Shown: one piece after another, positions 10,943 through 23,495 of the stretch | Layout of the letters: each line of letters opens with the position of its first letter | How positions within the stretch are numbered: position 1 is the stretch's first letter | Source: Sclerodactyla briareus | Taxonomy: Eukaryota; Echinodermata; Holothuroidea; Dendrochirotida; Sclerodactylidae | Reading direction: 5' to 3' | NCBI GenBank assembly: GCA_026419785.1 | Contig: JAODTK010001521.1 | Span: 177,001-241,000, forward strand | DNA length: 64,000 nucleotides | Made by a program: the position numbers and the translations under genes | The notes under the pieces: generated by a model | Seen by the model: the letters and a program-made list of their open reading frames with translations, nothing else | The model's database searches: none | Told to the model about the DNA's origin: nothing

Positions 10943-12044
10943 AACTAGCGTTTAGATAAGTGTCTCTACCTGAAATTTCTTCTTTCAGGCGAGAAGAACA
11001 CTCTAGAGGTGAAACAAATAAAACATGAAAGAAGAAAAACATTAAAAAAACGAAAAACAAGGGGGGGGGGGGCGGTTTTGGCATACAGCTCTGGGAGTTG
11101 GAATCCAACACGTAACACTATCAAATGAACATAGAGGCCTTTATTTGGAACTACCCCTACCCCCCCCCCATTATTCTCGAACTCTCTCATAGTTTGAAAA
11201 GGTATTCGGTCAACCTTTATATTCCTGGTTCGATTTACCCAAGATCTCGATTGTACCTGACCACATCTTTGTCAACTAATATCAACGTCTTCTCATTTGT
11301 TATGAAATAAGTCAGCCCGATAGTCTCATGGGAACTGGCTGGACAAAACCGGAACACTGACCACTATCTAAATTAACGTATAAGTTTGAACAAAAAGGGT
11401 AACACGCACAATCATTGCTATACCAGGGCGTTTTCCATATCTGTGTACCACAAATTTACTCACAGTAACTCGAAGTGTCTGCCAAATATCTGAAAACAAT
11501 GTCAAAATAAACTGTTATTTTTAGACGTGTAACATGTACATGCCATTTTTCTCATGAAATGAAAGAGTTTCAGAAACCAAGCCCATATTGCTTTGTCGGC
11601 TAATCGCTACTTGATTCCGTGCATCAATTGACATTCTTTGTGCTATTCTTCGTTTGCCGTTTCATTTTCTGTTGAAACAATCAAATAGAAAGAACATCGA
11701 CTGAAGTTCCTCCGGTCGTACATCAATATCTATAGTCAAACCAATCTTTAGTTGAAGAAACAATAGAATATAATTTACAAATTGTGTTTTGTTTGCAACA
11801 AGCGAAGTGGACTAAACGGAGCAGTAGGCCTAATGTTGCTTCGAGGGTGAATCGAAGTAATAATCTGATAATGGGGTTATTGAAAATAGATTTCAATTAA
11901 TGCGGACAATGTGGGACAGAACTCGCTGAATAATATTATTGTAACGGAGATGATTCTCATAATACGCTTCATTTCGAAAGTTTCGAGTCGTAATTAAAGG
12001 GGCGTGGTCGTCTGCTAGCAACTGGTGCAAAAGCAGCGAAGACG
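10943..12044. other. No gene seen; G and C tracts
   Basis: Contains a G12 tract (11061-11072) and a C10 tract (11160-11169). Small ORFs here are translated tract or lack any motif. Confidence 0.55.
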
Positions 12045-12205
12045 ATCTCATGACGTCACGCGAGAAATCGTTCTATTGCACTCGTTATGGAGACGGTATA
12101 TCGTCACAACTGCACAATGATATGTCAATGTGAATTAGTCTCAATATACCGCGAGACGATTTTTGTCTTGACTCAATGTAAACAGACTCGCCGTTATTCT
12201 AGTTT
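12045..12205 (+). repeat. Palindromic dispersed repeat, copy B
   Basis: The clearest copy of the family. CATGACGTCACG is followed by GAGACGGTATATCGTCAC, ATGATATGTCAATGTGAA and ATATACCGCGAGACGAT. The second and fourth blocks are near-complementary, so the core folds back on itself. Confidence 0.6.
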
Positions 12206-13470
12206 TTAGACTATACTGCATGCCTCATCAACACTTGCAATGTTGTATGGTATAAACAGAGGGCACCTTGGTGTATGGTTACGTCTTGGCACTGATGCTA
12301 GCCTGTTCTAGCTGTTGCAAGACGTGTAGACATACTGACGTACGGCAGTGTGGGAAGAGGCATCAAGATTTTGTATTCCTGTTTCCATCTCATTTAGTTC
12401 TCCATTCCTCATACAAATTACAAATGAATATTTAATCATCTGCCGCCAATCTAACAGTACTAATCATTGGGCAACGCAACGTGCTAATTTAACAATCGGG
12501 TGTGAAATAGGTATGGGGTATGCTCAACGCTCCAATACCTCGTTAAATGTGCATTTTTTCTTTCAACGATCATGTTTCCAGCAATATTCGTCCGTTTGCA
12601 ATGCCAATTTCATCTTATTAAATGACAATATTTGTTTGGATCTGGCTTCGTTTACATAAATATCAGGCTCTCTATTGGTTCACAATGGAGGATTAAGAAG
12701 GTTCATTATGTGGTTCAGAATATATATTCAAAGAAAAAAACGTTATTAAACAATTCTCATCCTCTCGAAAATCCAAACCCAAAATCCGATGAAGTTGATG
12801 CTGAGTTTGGAGACCCACTCAGATATTCATTCGTTTTCATACCCCCTTACAAATGTTATAATTTGGTGTTGGCACTTCCTCCATATCAGAAGTACTCAAC
12901 CTGGTCCTGTCCCAACAATACGATACAGTAATTTGAATAAAAGTACTGAATTCTCGTCCTCGTCACACCGAATAATGTATTTCTCAGAATAATGACCAGT
13001 CCCCATTAAACTAACTGTGGGGTGCAGTTATGCTCGCACTTCTTGGAAGAATTACTTAACCCTTCAATTGCATGAAAACAAGAATTTTGTCGACGCGAGA
13101 TGCCATGTTAGAAAAAGCAATTTGATAAATTGTTTTCATTTGTAGTGTCATATCATCCGTTAATTTCATTAGTAAGTATCCAAATGATGTTTCACCAAGG
13201 TGGTGTTTTGGGCTAACGACAGCAGACTTTAACTCTCAACCTCCATTCCTAAAATTCATAAGGAATGTGCATCTGGATAAATAACAATTGCAATTGACGG
13301 CAGTAAGATTGAGTGAATGGACATCCTTCGAAGCGAAAGGAAAGAACTGCTTAGACATTCCGAATAGAATATATGATTATGCTAATAGGACCATCGGAAA
13401 AATTTTTATAGGGATTCCGTAGACATCCTATGGGCGTGTTAACCGTGCGTTGAGTGTGTGGATACAGAGC
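12206..13470. other. No gene seen
   Basis: ORFs at 12348-12659 and 12632-12931 have no recognisable domains and overlap AT-rich sequence. Confidence 0.5.
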
Positions 13471-13595
13471 TTCTTCTTCTCTTCTTCTTCTTCGTCTTTC
13501 TTCTTCTCTTCTTCTTCTTATATTATTATATTATTTATTTTATTATTATTATTATCATTCTTAGTATTATTATTCTTATTATTATATTATTATTA
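13471..13595. repeat. (CTT)n-(TTA)n compound microsatellite
   Basis: CTT repeats to about 13519, then TTA/TAT repeats. A pure-pyrimidine start changes to AT triplets. The 61-codon ORF across it is an artefact. Confidence 0.97.
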
Positions 13596-14344
13596 GTGAT
13601 GTTGCAATTCATTCCAGGATTCTGTGACCTCTTCAACGTTTAAGTGAACCGAAACTTCTCGACGAACGAATTAGCTATTCGGTATAGCTTCAGACTGCTA
13701 ATCAAGAATGGCAAAATGTGTTTTCGATGAAAATTTTTGAAATGTGTTTAAAAACTCAGAGTCAATTTTTTTTGTTTTGTTTGTGGTTCAAAAACTAAAT
13801 AACAAAAACAAGCAGATCCGGTATGAGGCCTACAGACAGTGGTTGTGATCGCCACCTTTCATATCAAGTACTTCTGCATGGCCTGCAATGCTTTCGTCGA
13901 ACCGGGTGAAAAATTAAGACACGTTATAACAGACCTCGGTCAAATGCCGCACATATCATCGGCATATGGCAGTTTAATGGTAACGCTAACTCACCATGCA
14001 AAGGGACCCATCAACGAATATATAGATACAAAAATACGAGTATCAATCACACAAAATGAACAGTATACCTTACATTTTTTCCTGCGAATTCCAAAAAATA
14101 ACGTTTCTTACTGGCCTATTATAAGGATACTTTTCGAAAATGATTGGTCCTTTTTCCACTATGGGACTGTATAGCATGAACTACATGGGCCTTCTGCGTT
14201 TGAACGGTGGAGCATAATTATCACTAGCCCCAATACCTGCGGTTGAGGGGTTTTTTTATTATTTCTCAGAAACTTCTTTTCTTTGAGTATTGACGGGAAT
14301 TATCTGGATCGATTATCATTAGGCACGGCATGTATGCTATGTAA
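13596..14344. other. No supported gene; 111-codon ORF
   Basis: The plus frame 13839-14174 is open for 111 codons but matches no family I recognise. It has no poly-pyrimidine acceptor or consensus donor at its edges and no promoter signal that I can see. Confidence 0.4.
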
Positions 14345-14720
14345 GGTCTATTATGCGAACAATGGCCTCGATAACGTGCATGGGGCTTCAAATGCCTTTC
14401 CATAGTTCGAAGGGTTCACTGGGCATAAGTCGCACTTATTTTTCCCAAATTTACTTCTGGATGCCTAACGAGGCTATTACCTGTGAGTCGGCAATTAGAT
14501 CCACCTGGCACAACCACATCATCAAGTCTGCACATGTAAAAACGTGGAGATCACATAATTGAAGCCGAGGTGTACCCTCGTCCGTTAATCTGCTATTTCT
14601 CACGACCAAATCGTTGTATGTTAATATGAATTCCTGATGTAACACGTCGACCACTGACTGTACCCTTGAATACGGTGCTCTGGCCTGGGGTACAGCAATA
14701 TTTTAATGTAGTGGGATATA
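14345..14720 (+). pseudogene. Possible LINE C-terminal scrap
   Basis: Plus frames give TWHNHIIKSAHVKTW near 14509-14553 and LEYGALAWGTA near 14666-14698. The pair resembles, with plausible spacing, the W..HI..I..K and P.LEY..L.WG blocks downstream of the LINE RT. Stops interrupt it. Without a database comparison this is only suggestive. Confidence 0.28.
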
Positions 14721-16545
14721 AAGGGTCCGGGCGGGTAGGCGGGAGTTTTCGATAATGTGTTCCGATGTTGTTGTTTTTTTTTTCCACAAACGCTGATGGG
14801 ACGTATAATCACCCCATAAGTCAATTCCTCGTTGGAGGCTGCACCACAAACTCCAAAAAATATCCTTATCTGTGTTAGACTAACCATTTGTGACGATAGC
14901 CCACGCCTCTGTTGGTGCAGGGTCGTTATTCTGGAAAGATGCTGGTGGGCGTGGGTTTTTCCCTGTTCAAGTTCAATAACAAGCCGAAATGAGTTTTCGT
15001 GTTTCTTTGATCCTTTGCTGAAGGCTAAAAGTAATATATGCAGTAACGCCTAGCATATATGTGTGGGAGTGTGTGTGGGAGTGTTTGTTAATCAGCTTGC
15101 GTTCGCAGGAAGTAGCAGAATATCCGAAAACCGTTAGACAGATTTTTGAGGGAGAAACTTAGTAGTGGTTATCGGTGGTGGTTGGGTGAGTGAATTACGA
15201 TTATTAGGTTCCGGGGCCAAAAGTCGGATAAGTGAAGTAGGATCATTAGCCTATTCAGTGTGTACGCAAAATCACAAGGGAAACGTAGGATATGGTCAGA
15301 TGGTGATGGGATTGGCACATCGGTACAAGTGATGAGGACATTGAACTGGGTTAGGTTTCGAGCGTGAAGTATGCTACCGGTAATTTGTTATTTATTGTAC
15401 ACGATTTAGGTGAATTCTGGGGGGGTCAGATCGTCACGAAACTTGGGTCCGAGTAGATTTCTCTCTTTTGAGACCCAAATTCCTTCACTTTGAATTGGGG
15501 TCACTGCGGGTCATTCAATGTGTCCTATTTGTGAATTGTTGAAGTTTTGGAAATTTGTCACTTGGACTTCCACAAAACTTGATGATGGTTTGAAACACAC
15601 TAAATATATACCTTAACAGGATACAACACTGATCGCGAAACATGACAGACTACTGGGTTCGAGATCCTATTTTTTGCGCTTGCAGCAATTCATGTTGATT
15701 GATTCGTTCTCCACTCTCTAACACATTTAGGGGGCGTTTCAGCTGTGAATCCCCCCCCGGTGATAAAGCCAACCTTACTTTCCCTTTGAGGAAAGATAAA
15801 TTCATTATTCTTTTCATCTGTTTTGACCATTACCATAGATTATTCCCCTTTTCAAAATACGAGAGAAGGAATGCAGGTGTGCAAGAACAACGCGGTGGTG
15901 TATTTTGTGTTGTGGTACCCGCAACTTGAAAATGTAACTCCTAACTGGATAATCATATCAATCCTGAGATCCATATGTCTATACAGCTATGCCCCTTATC
16001 CGGCTAACACGCCTCTCGATTATGGGTTTCATTCATTTGTTGTGTAATGTTTGACGCTATCCGGTTACGAACACTAAACCCACATTTTAACAGGGATAGT
16101 TACTTTTTATTCAATTGAATCAGGCAGAGGACCCCTTCCGGGACAAACAAAATCACACAATTCCTCCGAAAGTATATAGAAACGGTATATTTTTTTTAGG
16201 GGCCTGTACTTTATGAATACATTCCTAAAAATCTTATGAAGTTCATGGAGGGACTCTGAAAACAACCTCTGAAAAATCTATGAAACATTCTGAGATTTCT
16301 TGAGATTTTGTAATCATACTCTTCAAAAGGATCTGGAGAAGAAAAGTTCCACGAAACTTTGACGCGACGAATTCCAAAATCTCCTAGATTTCGGAGAAGA
16401 AAATGTTGAAATATCTATACGATTCTGAAGAATTTTCTGACAGTTGCTTACTTCTATGATAAGTATATGGTTTTCATCCACCCGCTGTCGCCACATTTAC
16501 TTACAAATTTGTTCCACTCAACCCCTGTTTTTCTAACTCTTCATC
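14721..16545. other. No gene seen; short GTGTGGGA repeat
   Basis: Two to three copies of GTGTGGGA lie at 15061-15088. ORFs at 14832-15053, 15699-15929 and 15823-16047 are unrecognisable. About 16200-16440 is rich in GAATTTTCTGA-like and GAAATCTA-like motifs but has no clear period. Confidence 0.5.
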
Positions 16546-16960
16546 CCCAGGGGTCGCTACCGGAGTGGAGATGCATGGGAGAAAACGCTGTCGCAGACCT
16601 ACACTCGCTCTCGACTATGGAACCTGGAGAGGTTTACTGCAATAAGTACCTTACGAGGAGGCGACGAATCGAACTCTCCACCTCCTCCTGGGGCTCTCTC
16701 CGAGAGACAGATCCGATCTGGGTTCCATAACAGGAGGAGAAGTAAAAAAGTAAACAGGGGAAAGATTCTAGGCGAGGGTGAGCGAGGCGGAAGTCCAGGC
16801 TGCGCCGGAGAGACGGTCGCCGGAGAGTAGCACTCTGACGTCGACCAGTGAACCGAAGCTATCGCACGAACTCTCGCAATGCCAGGGTGATTACCCCAGT
16901 TGTTACGAGAATGCAAATCTTCATAACGAACAAGTGAAGGCGGCTCACAGTACGCAATGA
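16546..16960. other. GC- and CpG-rich island, possible promoter or exon
   Basis: This block is visibly more GC- and CpG-rich than its flanks, with repeated CGGAGAG and CGACG motifs. A plus frame from about 16778 is open for 60 codons and low in hydrophobic residues, but it starts at GTG, not ATG. A minus frame (16599-16916) is also open. Possible explanations are a first exon and promoter, or a GC-rich repeat. Neither is shown. Confidence 0.3.
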
Positions 16961-17257
16961 ACCTGTCGATATAGTAAACCCTGCGGAGCAGAACAGAACA
17001 AGCAGTAATCAGTTACGAATTTCTTCAGGTTAACTGACCGGTCAAATGGCTGTCACTCTCAAGGACCTCTAGATTCGCCAGAGTTTGCCAGATGTGTTGT
17101 TTGAACTAAGAAAATCATTCGACAGCAGGCCAAATGGTCCCAGTTTGAGTTCTACTACAACATCGACCTCTTGTCTCATGTTCACTGTTATATGGCGCAA
17201 CTAGCGTATGTCGCTTTCAGTAAAATTGACTACGCACACATACTACACTTACAACGC

Positions 17258-17506
17258 CAGTGACGTACTGGGAGATTTGTCGGGGGGGGGGGGGGGAGAG
17301 AATTTGAGGTCGGGACCCAAGTGTGCGCGCCTCAGTTATAGCCTCACCATTCCCTATTGCGAATGTATGCGACTTATGGCCCCTAGACACATGCTGTTGC
17401 AATATTTGATAAACAACAGCTATAAAACGTCTACTGAAGACTGAAAGATTGGTTCTTGTGTTGAATTTGATTGTTTTGACCCCCTCCCCCCTTGGGTACG
17501 CCTCTG
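17258..17506. mobile_element. MITE with CAGTG...CACTG-type ends, copy 1
   Basis: The left end CAGTGACGTACTGGGAGA runs into 15 G (17282-17296). The right end has a C-rich run (17480-17491) followed by GGGTACGCCTCTG, which is an imperfect inverse of the left. Length is 249 bp and there is no ORF of note. The interior block CCCCTAGACACATGCTG is shared with 38521-38776. Ends of this kind are typical of hAT-like non-autonomous elements; no clean 8-bp target duplication is visible. Confidence 0.72.
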
Positions 17507-18235
17507 CCTCAACGTCACAAAGCCTATGAACTGCTCATGTGTATGTGCGGTATTTAGGCTTCATTTTTCTACATATATGGCCTCAACATGTGATCGATGA
17601 GAGAGTAACATTTGTCTGTTCATTCCCTGCCATGGATCAGAGTCAAGTTGAGCGGTTTGAAGGAAATACTCCCGGAAGAGTATACTGCTCACGTAATGCT
17701 CCCCGATGAAACGCTAACCTTTCCCCGATTTTTCCATAACCGTTATTTTTGATATGACTTGTTTCCTCACGACTACCTGTGTAAGTCCCCGTGACATCCC
17801 ACCAGCACAATTACCTGATAACGGTTATCAAAATTGAGCACAATCAGACGATAGTCCCGTCTAATTCACGGGATTGTTCCGAAAAATATAAACAAAATCT
17901 GAGGATACCCCCAAATTTACCAGAATTTGAACGTTCGCAGTCAAAATCCTACCAAATTCACCATGAAAACTCATATTGAGTGTCTTATTAGCGGCCGTTC
18001 TAGTCTTTTTTTTCTTCTTTTTCCTGGGTGAATTTGGCGTTTTTTGCTCATGTGTCGCTGGCCACTCTGTCTTCTTGGTGAAAAAAAGTCACTATATTGT
18101 TTTCACATTGTTTTTCACATACAAATACAGTTCTGTAGGCCTACTACAGGTAGTGAATTGGCCTGCACAACTTATTTTCCGGAGAACCACAAACTTTGGG
18201 TCGCGCTCGGATGGCGCAACATGAAGAGGGTTCCC
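17507..18235. other. No gene seen
   Basis: ORFs at 17791-17979 and 17976-18224 are short; the second is translated poly-pyrimidine. No repeats recognised. Confidence 0.5.
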
Positions 18236-18330
18236 AGCCTTGATACGTTTGGGAACCACTTGGTACCTGGTAAAGGATTCGTAGCTGACCAACAGGGCAG
18301 CTCCGGGTCGCACTTTCCCTTCCGGACTTA
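18236..18330 (+). mobile_element. SINE-like central core, copy 1
   Basis: The stretch TGGTACCTGGTAAAGGATT...GTAGCTGAC...GGGTCGCAC (core 18260-18313) matches the minus strand of 50931-50992 at most positions. That second copy lies in an element with a tRNA-like head. No head is visible here, so this copy is probably truncated at the 5' end. Confidence 0.55.
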
Positions 18331-18414
18331 AATTCCGGCATAAATCGATTCTTCACTCGACAGTATAACCGGAATGATAACGTTCGTTGTGTGCCTTCTG
18401 TGGCTTGGAAAAAT

Positions 18415-18429
18415 CCCCCCCCCCCCCCC
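18415..18429. repeat. Poly-C tract (15)
   Basis: Fifteen C followed by ACGTGGGGG, which can pair back with the tract. Confidence 0.95.
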
Positions 18430-20599
18430 ACGTGGGGGAACTGTCGAAGAGACTTGACCCCACACAAAAACGTGCAGTTTCAAGTCATGCATCTATGCGG
18501 GCCTTGCATCTAGGTTCGAGCTTGGCGTGTACGTCCCCATCCGTTTTCCCCTTCATTGTTCCAGAAACAAAGTAAGTGGCATAGGAGTACTGCAGTCAGT
18601 CCTCCGTTACTGTATGACAAAATTATCTATGAACAGCCAATACGAGGAGAATATACGAAACGCTGCATTTCTGGAAATGCAGATGTGTTCGCTCCACAGA
18701 TTCTGACAATCCTTAATTCAATCTATTGTTTTTTTTGCACTACATGTTGGACATCACTGTAATACACTTCTGGGGTTTTGTAATAAACGTACCCGATATA
18801 ACTTTCATAAATTTGGGGAATTTATTTTGTATTTCGTCACATTATTCAAGTCATGACTTGTTCTAGGGCACTGATGGGGCCCGTGAATGTTCGCAATGTA
18901 AGATTAAGGATCAAATGTTTCAAACAACATGTGTTTCACGGTCGATCAAAGTGCTCCTACAGAGGGTCATCGGTTTTGAGGAAGAACAAGATCTCAAAAG
19001 TCATAGAGTCAAAGCACTACGACTGACAGGGAACTGGTAGGTCATCAAAATATAACAAATTTGTCTTGATTTCAACGAGGTATTATCGTTTAATCGTCTC
19101 GCATGATAGACGGAGCAACCGTCGCCGTCGTTTTTTCGCCGTTGCCGTTACTACTACGACGATGCCTCTTTAAAGCCTAGTTTATATTCGGCGCTGAGTC
19201 ATTTTAGTTTAACTATGCAAACGAATTTAATATCGTAGTCATCAGGCTTTCTCTGATGAACTTTGAACCTGGTCCTAAACACAATTGCGATATCAGTACT
19301 CATTACGGCAGGAACCCACATAACCAGTATGAACTTTGTACCTATTCACTTGAGTTATTGTACTCTTCGCAAGTTTCAATATCAATTTTTTTTAATATAA
19401 AAAATATATATATATACATAGACTTTCTCCATCATAAATTATCCCGGAGTGACGGAGTTTGATCAATTTAAGCAGCTATTGGTCGATGTATCTTGTTAAC
19501 CGGGGGTTAACAGGCAAAAATGCAAAAGAAAAAGTTTATATGCTAGATTTTAACCTAATCGGACCGATTATTTTGACGCCGATCAAAGAGTGTTTTAGGC
19601 TGTTGACCTCAGACGACCTTTTACCTCAACGCACCAAACAAATTATTTATTATGTGAACTCACATACCGAGTGGGGAAGCCTTCACCATTTAGGTGAGGT
19701 CGAGATATCGTGTTTACAAGCTAACATATGTTAATATAATTTCCAGTTTTTTTAATTTTTTAATTTCTTCTCAAATATAACTCCGCGGGTATACACTGAA
19801 AATAGTAGCAATGGTTTCGGACTTCATACTACCAAGTTTCAACGTGACGGATATCGGACCTATTGTTTCACTAATGTTTTCAGGGAAACCATAATTCTAT
19901 TCCTGTGTACCGCCTGCACTTCAACTAACACACTGCACACACAGTCATGAAGCAATATATGCTTCTGACTGTCGAAGAATAACAAAAAAAAGGAGATATT
20001 TAATCACAATGATGAAGCCAACGTATAATTCGTTGGAGATAAAAGAAAATAAAATATAAGAGATACAAAAAACCCTGTAAAAATGAGTGATGTAAACCAC
20101 ATCCTTAGCTCCCGAAGAGTTACATATTCCTGCAGCTCTCCTAAAATTTAAGTGGCCGTGTCCCGCAAAGCCGCGCCTCTCCGAAACCTCTATTAGGAAA
20201 ACAAACCCACATTTTTTTTATAACGTCATGTGACTTTGTCTGATTTCCATGTGTTTGTATGAATTCGTCATTTCACTATTAGTTTCATACAAGCAACAGG
20301 AAAGTCGCAGAGGCCGAATTCTAGTGGAGTCCCTGTACTTTATTGTAATACTCATGAAAATGCTACCCCTGCAGATTTTTTATTTTTGTTTTCGCTCAAA
20401 CAAACAACAGACTGACATTATCGGCACTGTGGTTCGAAATATGAACAACCAATGCCTATCTGTGACTACAGAATAAATTTTATTTTTTGAATGAAAAAAA
20501 AAATCATTGTTCGGTGACCAGGGCTTGTTATCTTAAATGTGTACTAATTTATGCTCCAAGTTCATGAGATGGTGATTTTCCACACTGTTATTTTTGTTT
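18430..20599. other. No gene seen
   Basis: About 2.2 kb of AT-rich DNA with unrecognised short ORFs (19256-19462, 19459-19734, 20249-20476) and a short (TA)n at 19405-19416. The 91-codon frame at 19459-19734 has no recognised motif. Confidence 0.5.
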
Positions 20600-20700
20600 G
20601 TTTAACTAGCACACCTATCCCAGTGTTGTGTAGAAATTACACATCATTGTGTATAATCTGCACAATTCCGTGTAAGTTTTCACAAGCGTCACAAAAATTT
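20600..20700. repeat. 21-bp GTGTA/CACA repeat, locus 1
   Basis: GTGTA recurs every 21 bases three times (GTGTAGAAATTACACA, GTGTATAATCTGCACA, GTGTAAGTTTTCACAA). Each unit is a small imperfect palindrome. The same 21-base period is present at 31041-31165. Confidence 0.7.
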
Positions 20701-21498
20701 CTAGTGTACAGCTGATGCGCACTGTTGTGCAAAGTACAGGCCTCTTCTTTTTGGGCCAGTGGTATTGATTGTAATCGATAATTTGAGATAGATTGTGTGG
20801 TCCGGTACGGTTAGTGTACGCATGCACAGAAATTATTCTCCAGAACATGATCGTCGAACTAGATTCTGCTGGTAAAATGTGATTGAGGCGATTCGGAAAA
20901 GAGGTAAAAAAACTTGACATCCAACATTCCGCAGGATGCTAAGAGCAACATCCATTGAAGAATATGAAGGAAAGTAAGACCGTTCTATAGTAACGAGATT
21001 GAACGCATGGGCATATCTACGTAATATAGGCGTAGTTCCGAGTGATTTGTGAACTTTACAACTATGAACGAACGCCTGAGACAACTATTTCTTTCCTTTT
21101 GAGGGGCATGGGGAATTCGATTAATCAATCCGTACGAGTGGGTAATCGCTCCTAGACTTTTACTCAAATGTCACAATCCCTGCAACACCATCCTGCAATT
21201 ATTGGTATCAATTGTACATACCCTCTTAGTGCTTAGTAATCGATTTAATTACAACTTGGCGGATAAGGCTGCTATTGTCGACAACCAATACAATCGGTAC
21301 CAACGCAGCCCGCAGGTGTTTACCCTAAACCCCCCTAGCCTTAATTGCCATGAAGATTAAACAATATTTTCCACGAACTGATACCAAGGTCTGTTTGCTA
21401 GGGTTGCATGGGGCAATAAAGAAAAAACGCGAATCAGGAGTAGCTTGAACGCTACACATCCGGAGCGTCTGAGAACACGTTGCCATAGCAACCAAGGT
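20701..21498. other. No gene seen
   Basis: Minus ORFs at 20615-20920, 20833-21084 and 20985-21167 overlap one another and have no domain. Confidence 0.5.
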
Positions 21499-21580
21499 AA
21501 TGTATGTATGTATGTATGTTGTAAGTCTGTATGTAATGTATGTTTATGTAGTAATGTATGTATGTATGTGTATGGTATGT
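21499..21580. repeat. (TGTA)n microsatellite
   Basis: Interrupted TGTA tetranucleotides; the Tyr/Met/Val-rich ORFs across it are artefacts. Confidence 0.93.
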
Positions 21581-22144
21581 AACGAGTACGATATGTGGGA
21601 GAACCCATTACAGCAATCCACTGAGTCAATTGGACATAGTTTGGTGGGTGAAAAGAGTCACCACATTTGTGCCCGAATAACTGGATTTGGCCACCAACAA
21701 GTCTGGATTCGTTTGTCGAGCCCCGCGCGCAGTCGCTTTCTCCATTCACGTCGATTCAAATGCGGGCTAAGCTCCAATATTCGGGGGTGATGGGCTGTCC
21801 CATACTTCTCTATGTATACACAACATGGACATATCTTCTGCGCCATTAACCTCAACAATCCTGGAGGCCAATAGGCATGGTTTCTTCCTTCTTTTCAGAC
21901 TGCCATTACAATAATAGGCTTCAGCCTATATAGTGATCACAAGATACGGCCTATCATGGGCATAAATTGAGGAAGACATGAGATTAAACTTTCCGGATGA
22001 ATTTTCGGAACATAACAAAGCCAATATGGGAATGGTTTAACAGGCTTCAAATGGCTCAATCCGCGCTAAAACCGTTGGTGGCGCTCGCGCTGAGAAAATA
22101 GTCGGGCCGCAAAACCACCTCTCCCACAAAACTATTACGCACCT
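21581..22144. other. No gene seen
   Basis: ORFs on both strands overlap the microsatellite edge (21357-21749, 21500-21790). No domain recognised. Confidence 0.5.
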
Positions 22145-22188
22145 ATCGCCCCCACCCCCACGCCATTGAAAATTCGGCTACGCCACTG
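22145..22188. mobile_element. Right-end relic of CAGTG-type MITE
   Basis: A C-rich run (CGCCCCCACCCCCACGCC) followed by TTCGGCTACGCCACTG repeats the right-end design of 17258-17506. No matching left end was found nearby. Confidence 0.45.
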
Positions 22189-22259
22189 AGAAGGACGTCC
22201 CGAATGTTTCTGAAACATCTCAAGGAAAGGACGATAGTCACGACTTGGAGGAAAAGAGA

Positions 22260-22300
22260 CAAAACCTAGAGGCAAAAACTAGAGGCAAAAACTAGAGCCG
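22260..22300. repeat. 13-bp tandem repeat, three copies
   Basis: AAAAACTAGAGGC is repeated three times with one or two changes. Confidence 0.85.
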
Positions 22301-22452
22301 GAGGCCTGGAATGTAGACGCAATACCGGTACTAAAGGTCTATTTCATCTAAACAAAGTGGATATCGCGACTCTCTGACCGGGAAAGCGGGTCGACAATAT
22401 GCCAAAAGACCGATCAGCCCCACCCAGCGCGGATTTCCTCTGCACCTTCCTT

Positions 22453-22523
22453 CCCCCCCCCCCCCCCCCCCTCCTCCAGCGCTCTCCTCGTCCACTGGAA
22501 AAAAAATCCGAACTACGCGACTG
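22453..22523. mobile_element. Poly-C (19) and possible MITE right end
   Basis: Nineteen C (22453-22471) are followed by AATCCGAACTACGCGACTG, a diverged form of the GGCTACGCCACTG end. Likely another relic of the same family. Confidence 0.4.
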
Positions 22524-22849
22524 TCAGCATTAGTCCAACGTCAATCCTACGAAACGAGCACTAGGTGTTTTAGTCCCAAGTATATACTTATCGAATATAC
22601 AGTTGAGTGATATTCTGAAGTATCGCTTTTTTCAAACTACGAATAAGCTCGTGCTTCTGGAGTGCAGTTTCAATTGTTTTTATTCCGATAAAATATTTCG
22701 ATGCGCTAGAGCCTATGCCGAAAATAGGTAATAGTGTTATATCGAAGAAAAAAGTAGGTTACCCCCTCTATATCCACCTACATGTGACACATACGTTTGC
22801 GGGTCGCTGATACCAGTCTTGACCCTCACTGGCGAAACAGCGACGGGCG
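22524..22849. other. No gene seen
   Basis: No repeat or coding signal recognised. Confidence 0.5.
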
Positions 22850-23010
22850 GAATTTGTATGACGTGACGGTGAAAACTTGTTCCACAACGCGATCTTTTAC
22901 GTTTTATCGCCACGATGATGTACCAATGTAAAATCAGCTCCCATATACCATGAGACGGTTCGTCGTGTAATGTGAAACGTAATCGCCATGTAAACGGCGG
23001 ATGCGGCGGA
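22850..23010 (+). repeat. Palindromic dispersed repeat, copy C
   Basis: TATGACGTGACGG, TATCGCCACGATGATGTACC, CCATATACCATGAGACGG and CATGTAAACGGCGG follow the block order of copies B and D. Confidence 0.6.
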
Positions 23011-23261
23011 TAATGCCTGATAACGCGCAACGAAGTGAGTTTGTTTGGATCGTTGAATCTCTAGAAGTAGGTTTAGGAACTGCCTCATCTAAAAAATGTA
23101 TATTTCTACTAGAGCGATAGGTTGCAATCTCTGAGTGTAAGTTGAACTTCGAAAGGAAACGGCACCGGCTTTTATCGACGGGTTATATGACGATATTGCC
23201 TCATTAATGGTCTCCGCAATTTTATTTATAGACCTACGCTAGGTCTTAAGAATTTTCTTTT

Positions 23262-23495
23262 ATATTCGGTTTCACGAACCTTCGTGGGCTCTTTTCCATT
23301 TTCGGTCTCATAGACCTTCGGTCTCGTTGACCTTCGGTCTCGTGGAAACTTTCTTCATTTTCGGGGTATCTCGAACCTTCATTCTCGTTGACCCTTACCA
23401 ATTTGGTCTCGCGAAACATTCGGCTCGGGACACTTCTCCATTTTCGGTCTCGCGAACCTCCGGTCTCGGGGATCTTCGGTCTTGTTGACCTTTCA
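23262..23495. repeat. 16-bp minisatellite (TTCGGTCTCGNNGACC)
   Basis: At least ten degenerate units, most obvious at 23310-23342, where TTCGGTCTCATAGACC and TTCGGTCTCGTTGACC lie back to back. Other units have spacers that carry CATTTTCGG. Units can pair with one another only weakly. Confidence 0.85.

Noticed and set aside
16659-16690. tRNA T arm on the minus strand (AGTTCGATTCG)
   Set aside because: Two mismatches to the B box and no matching tRNA fold; the GC-rich context makes such a match likely by chance.
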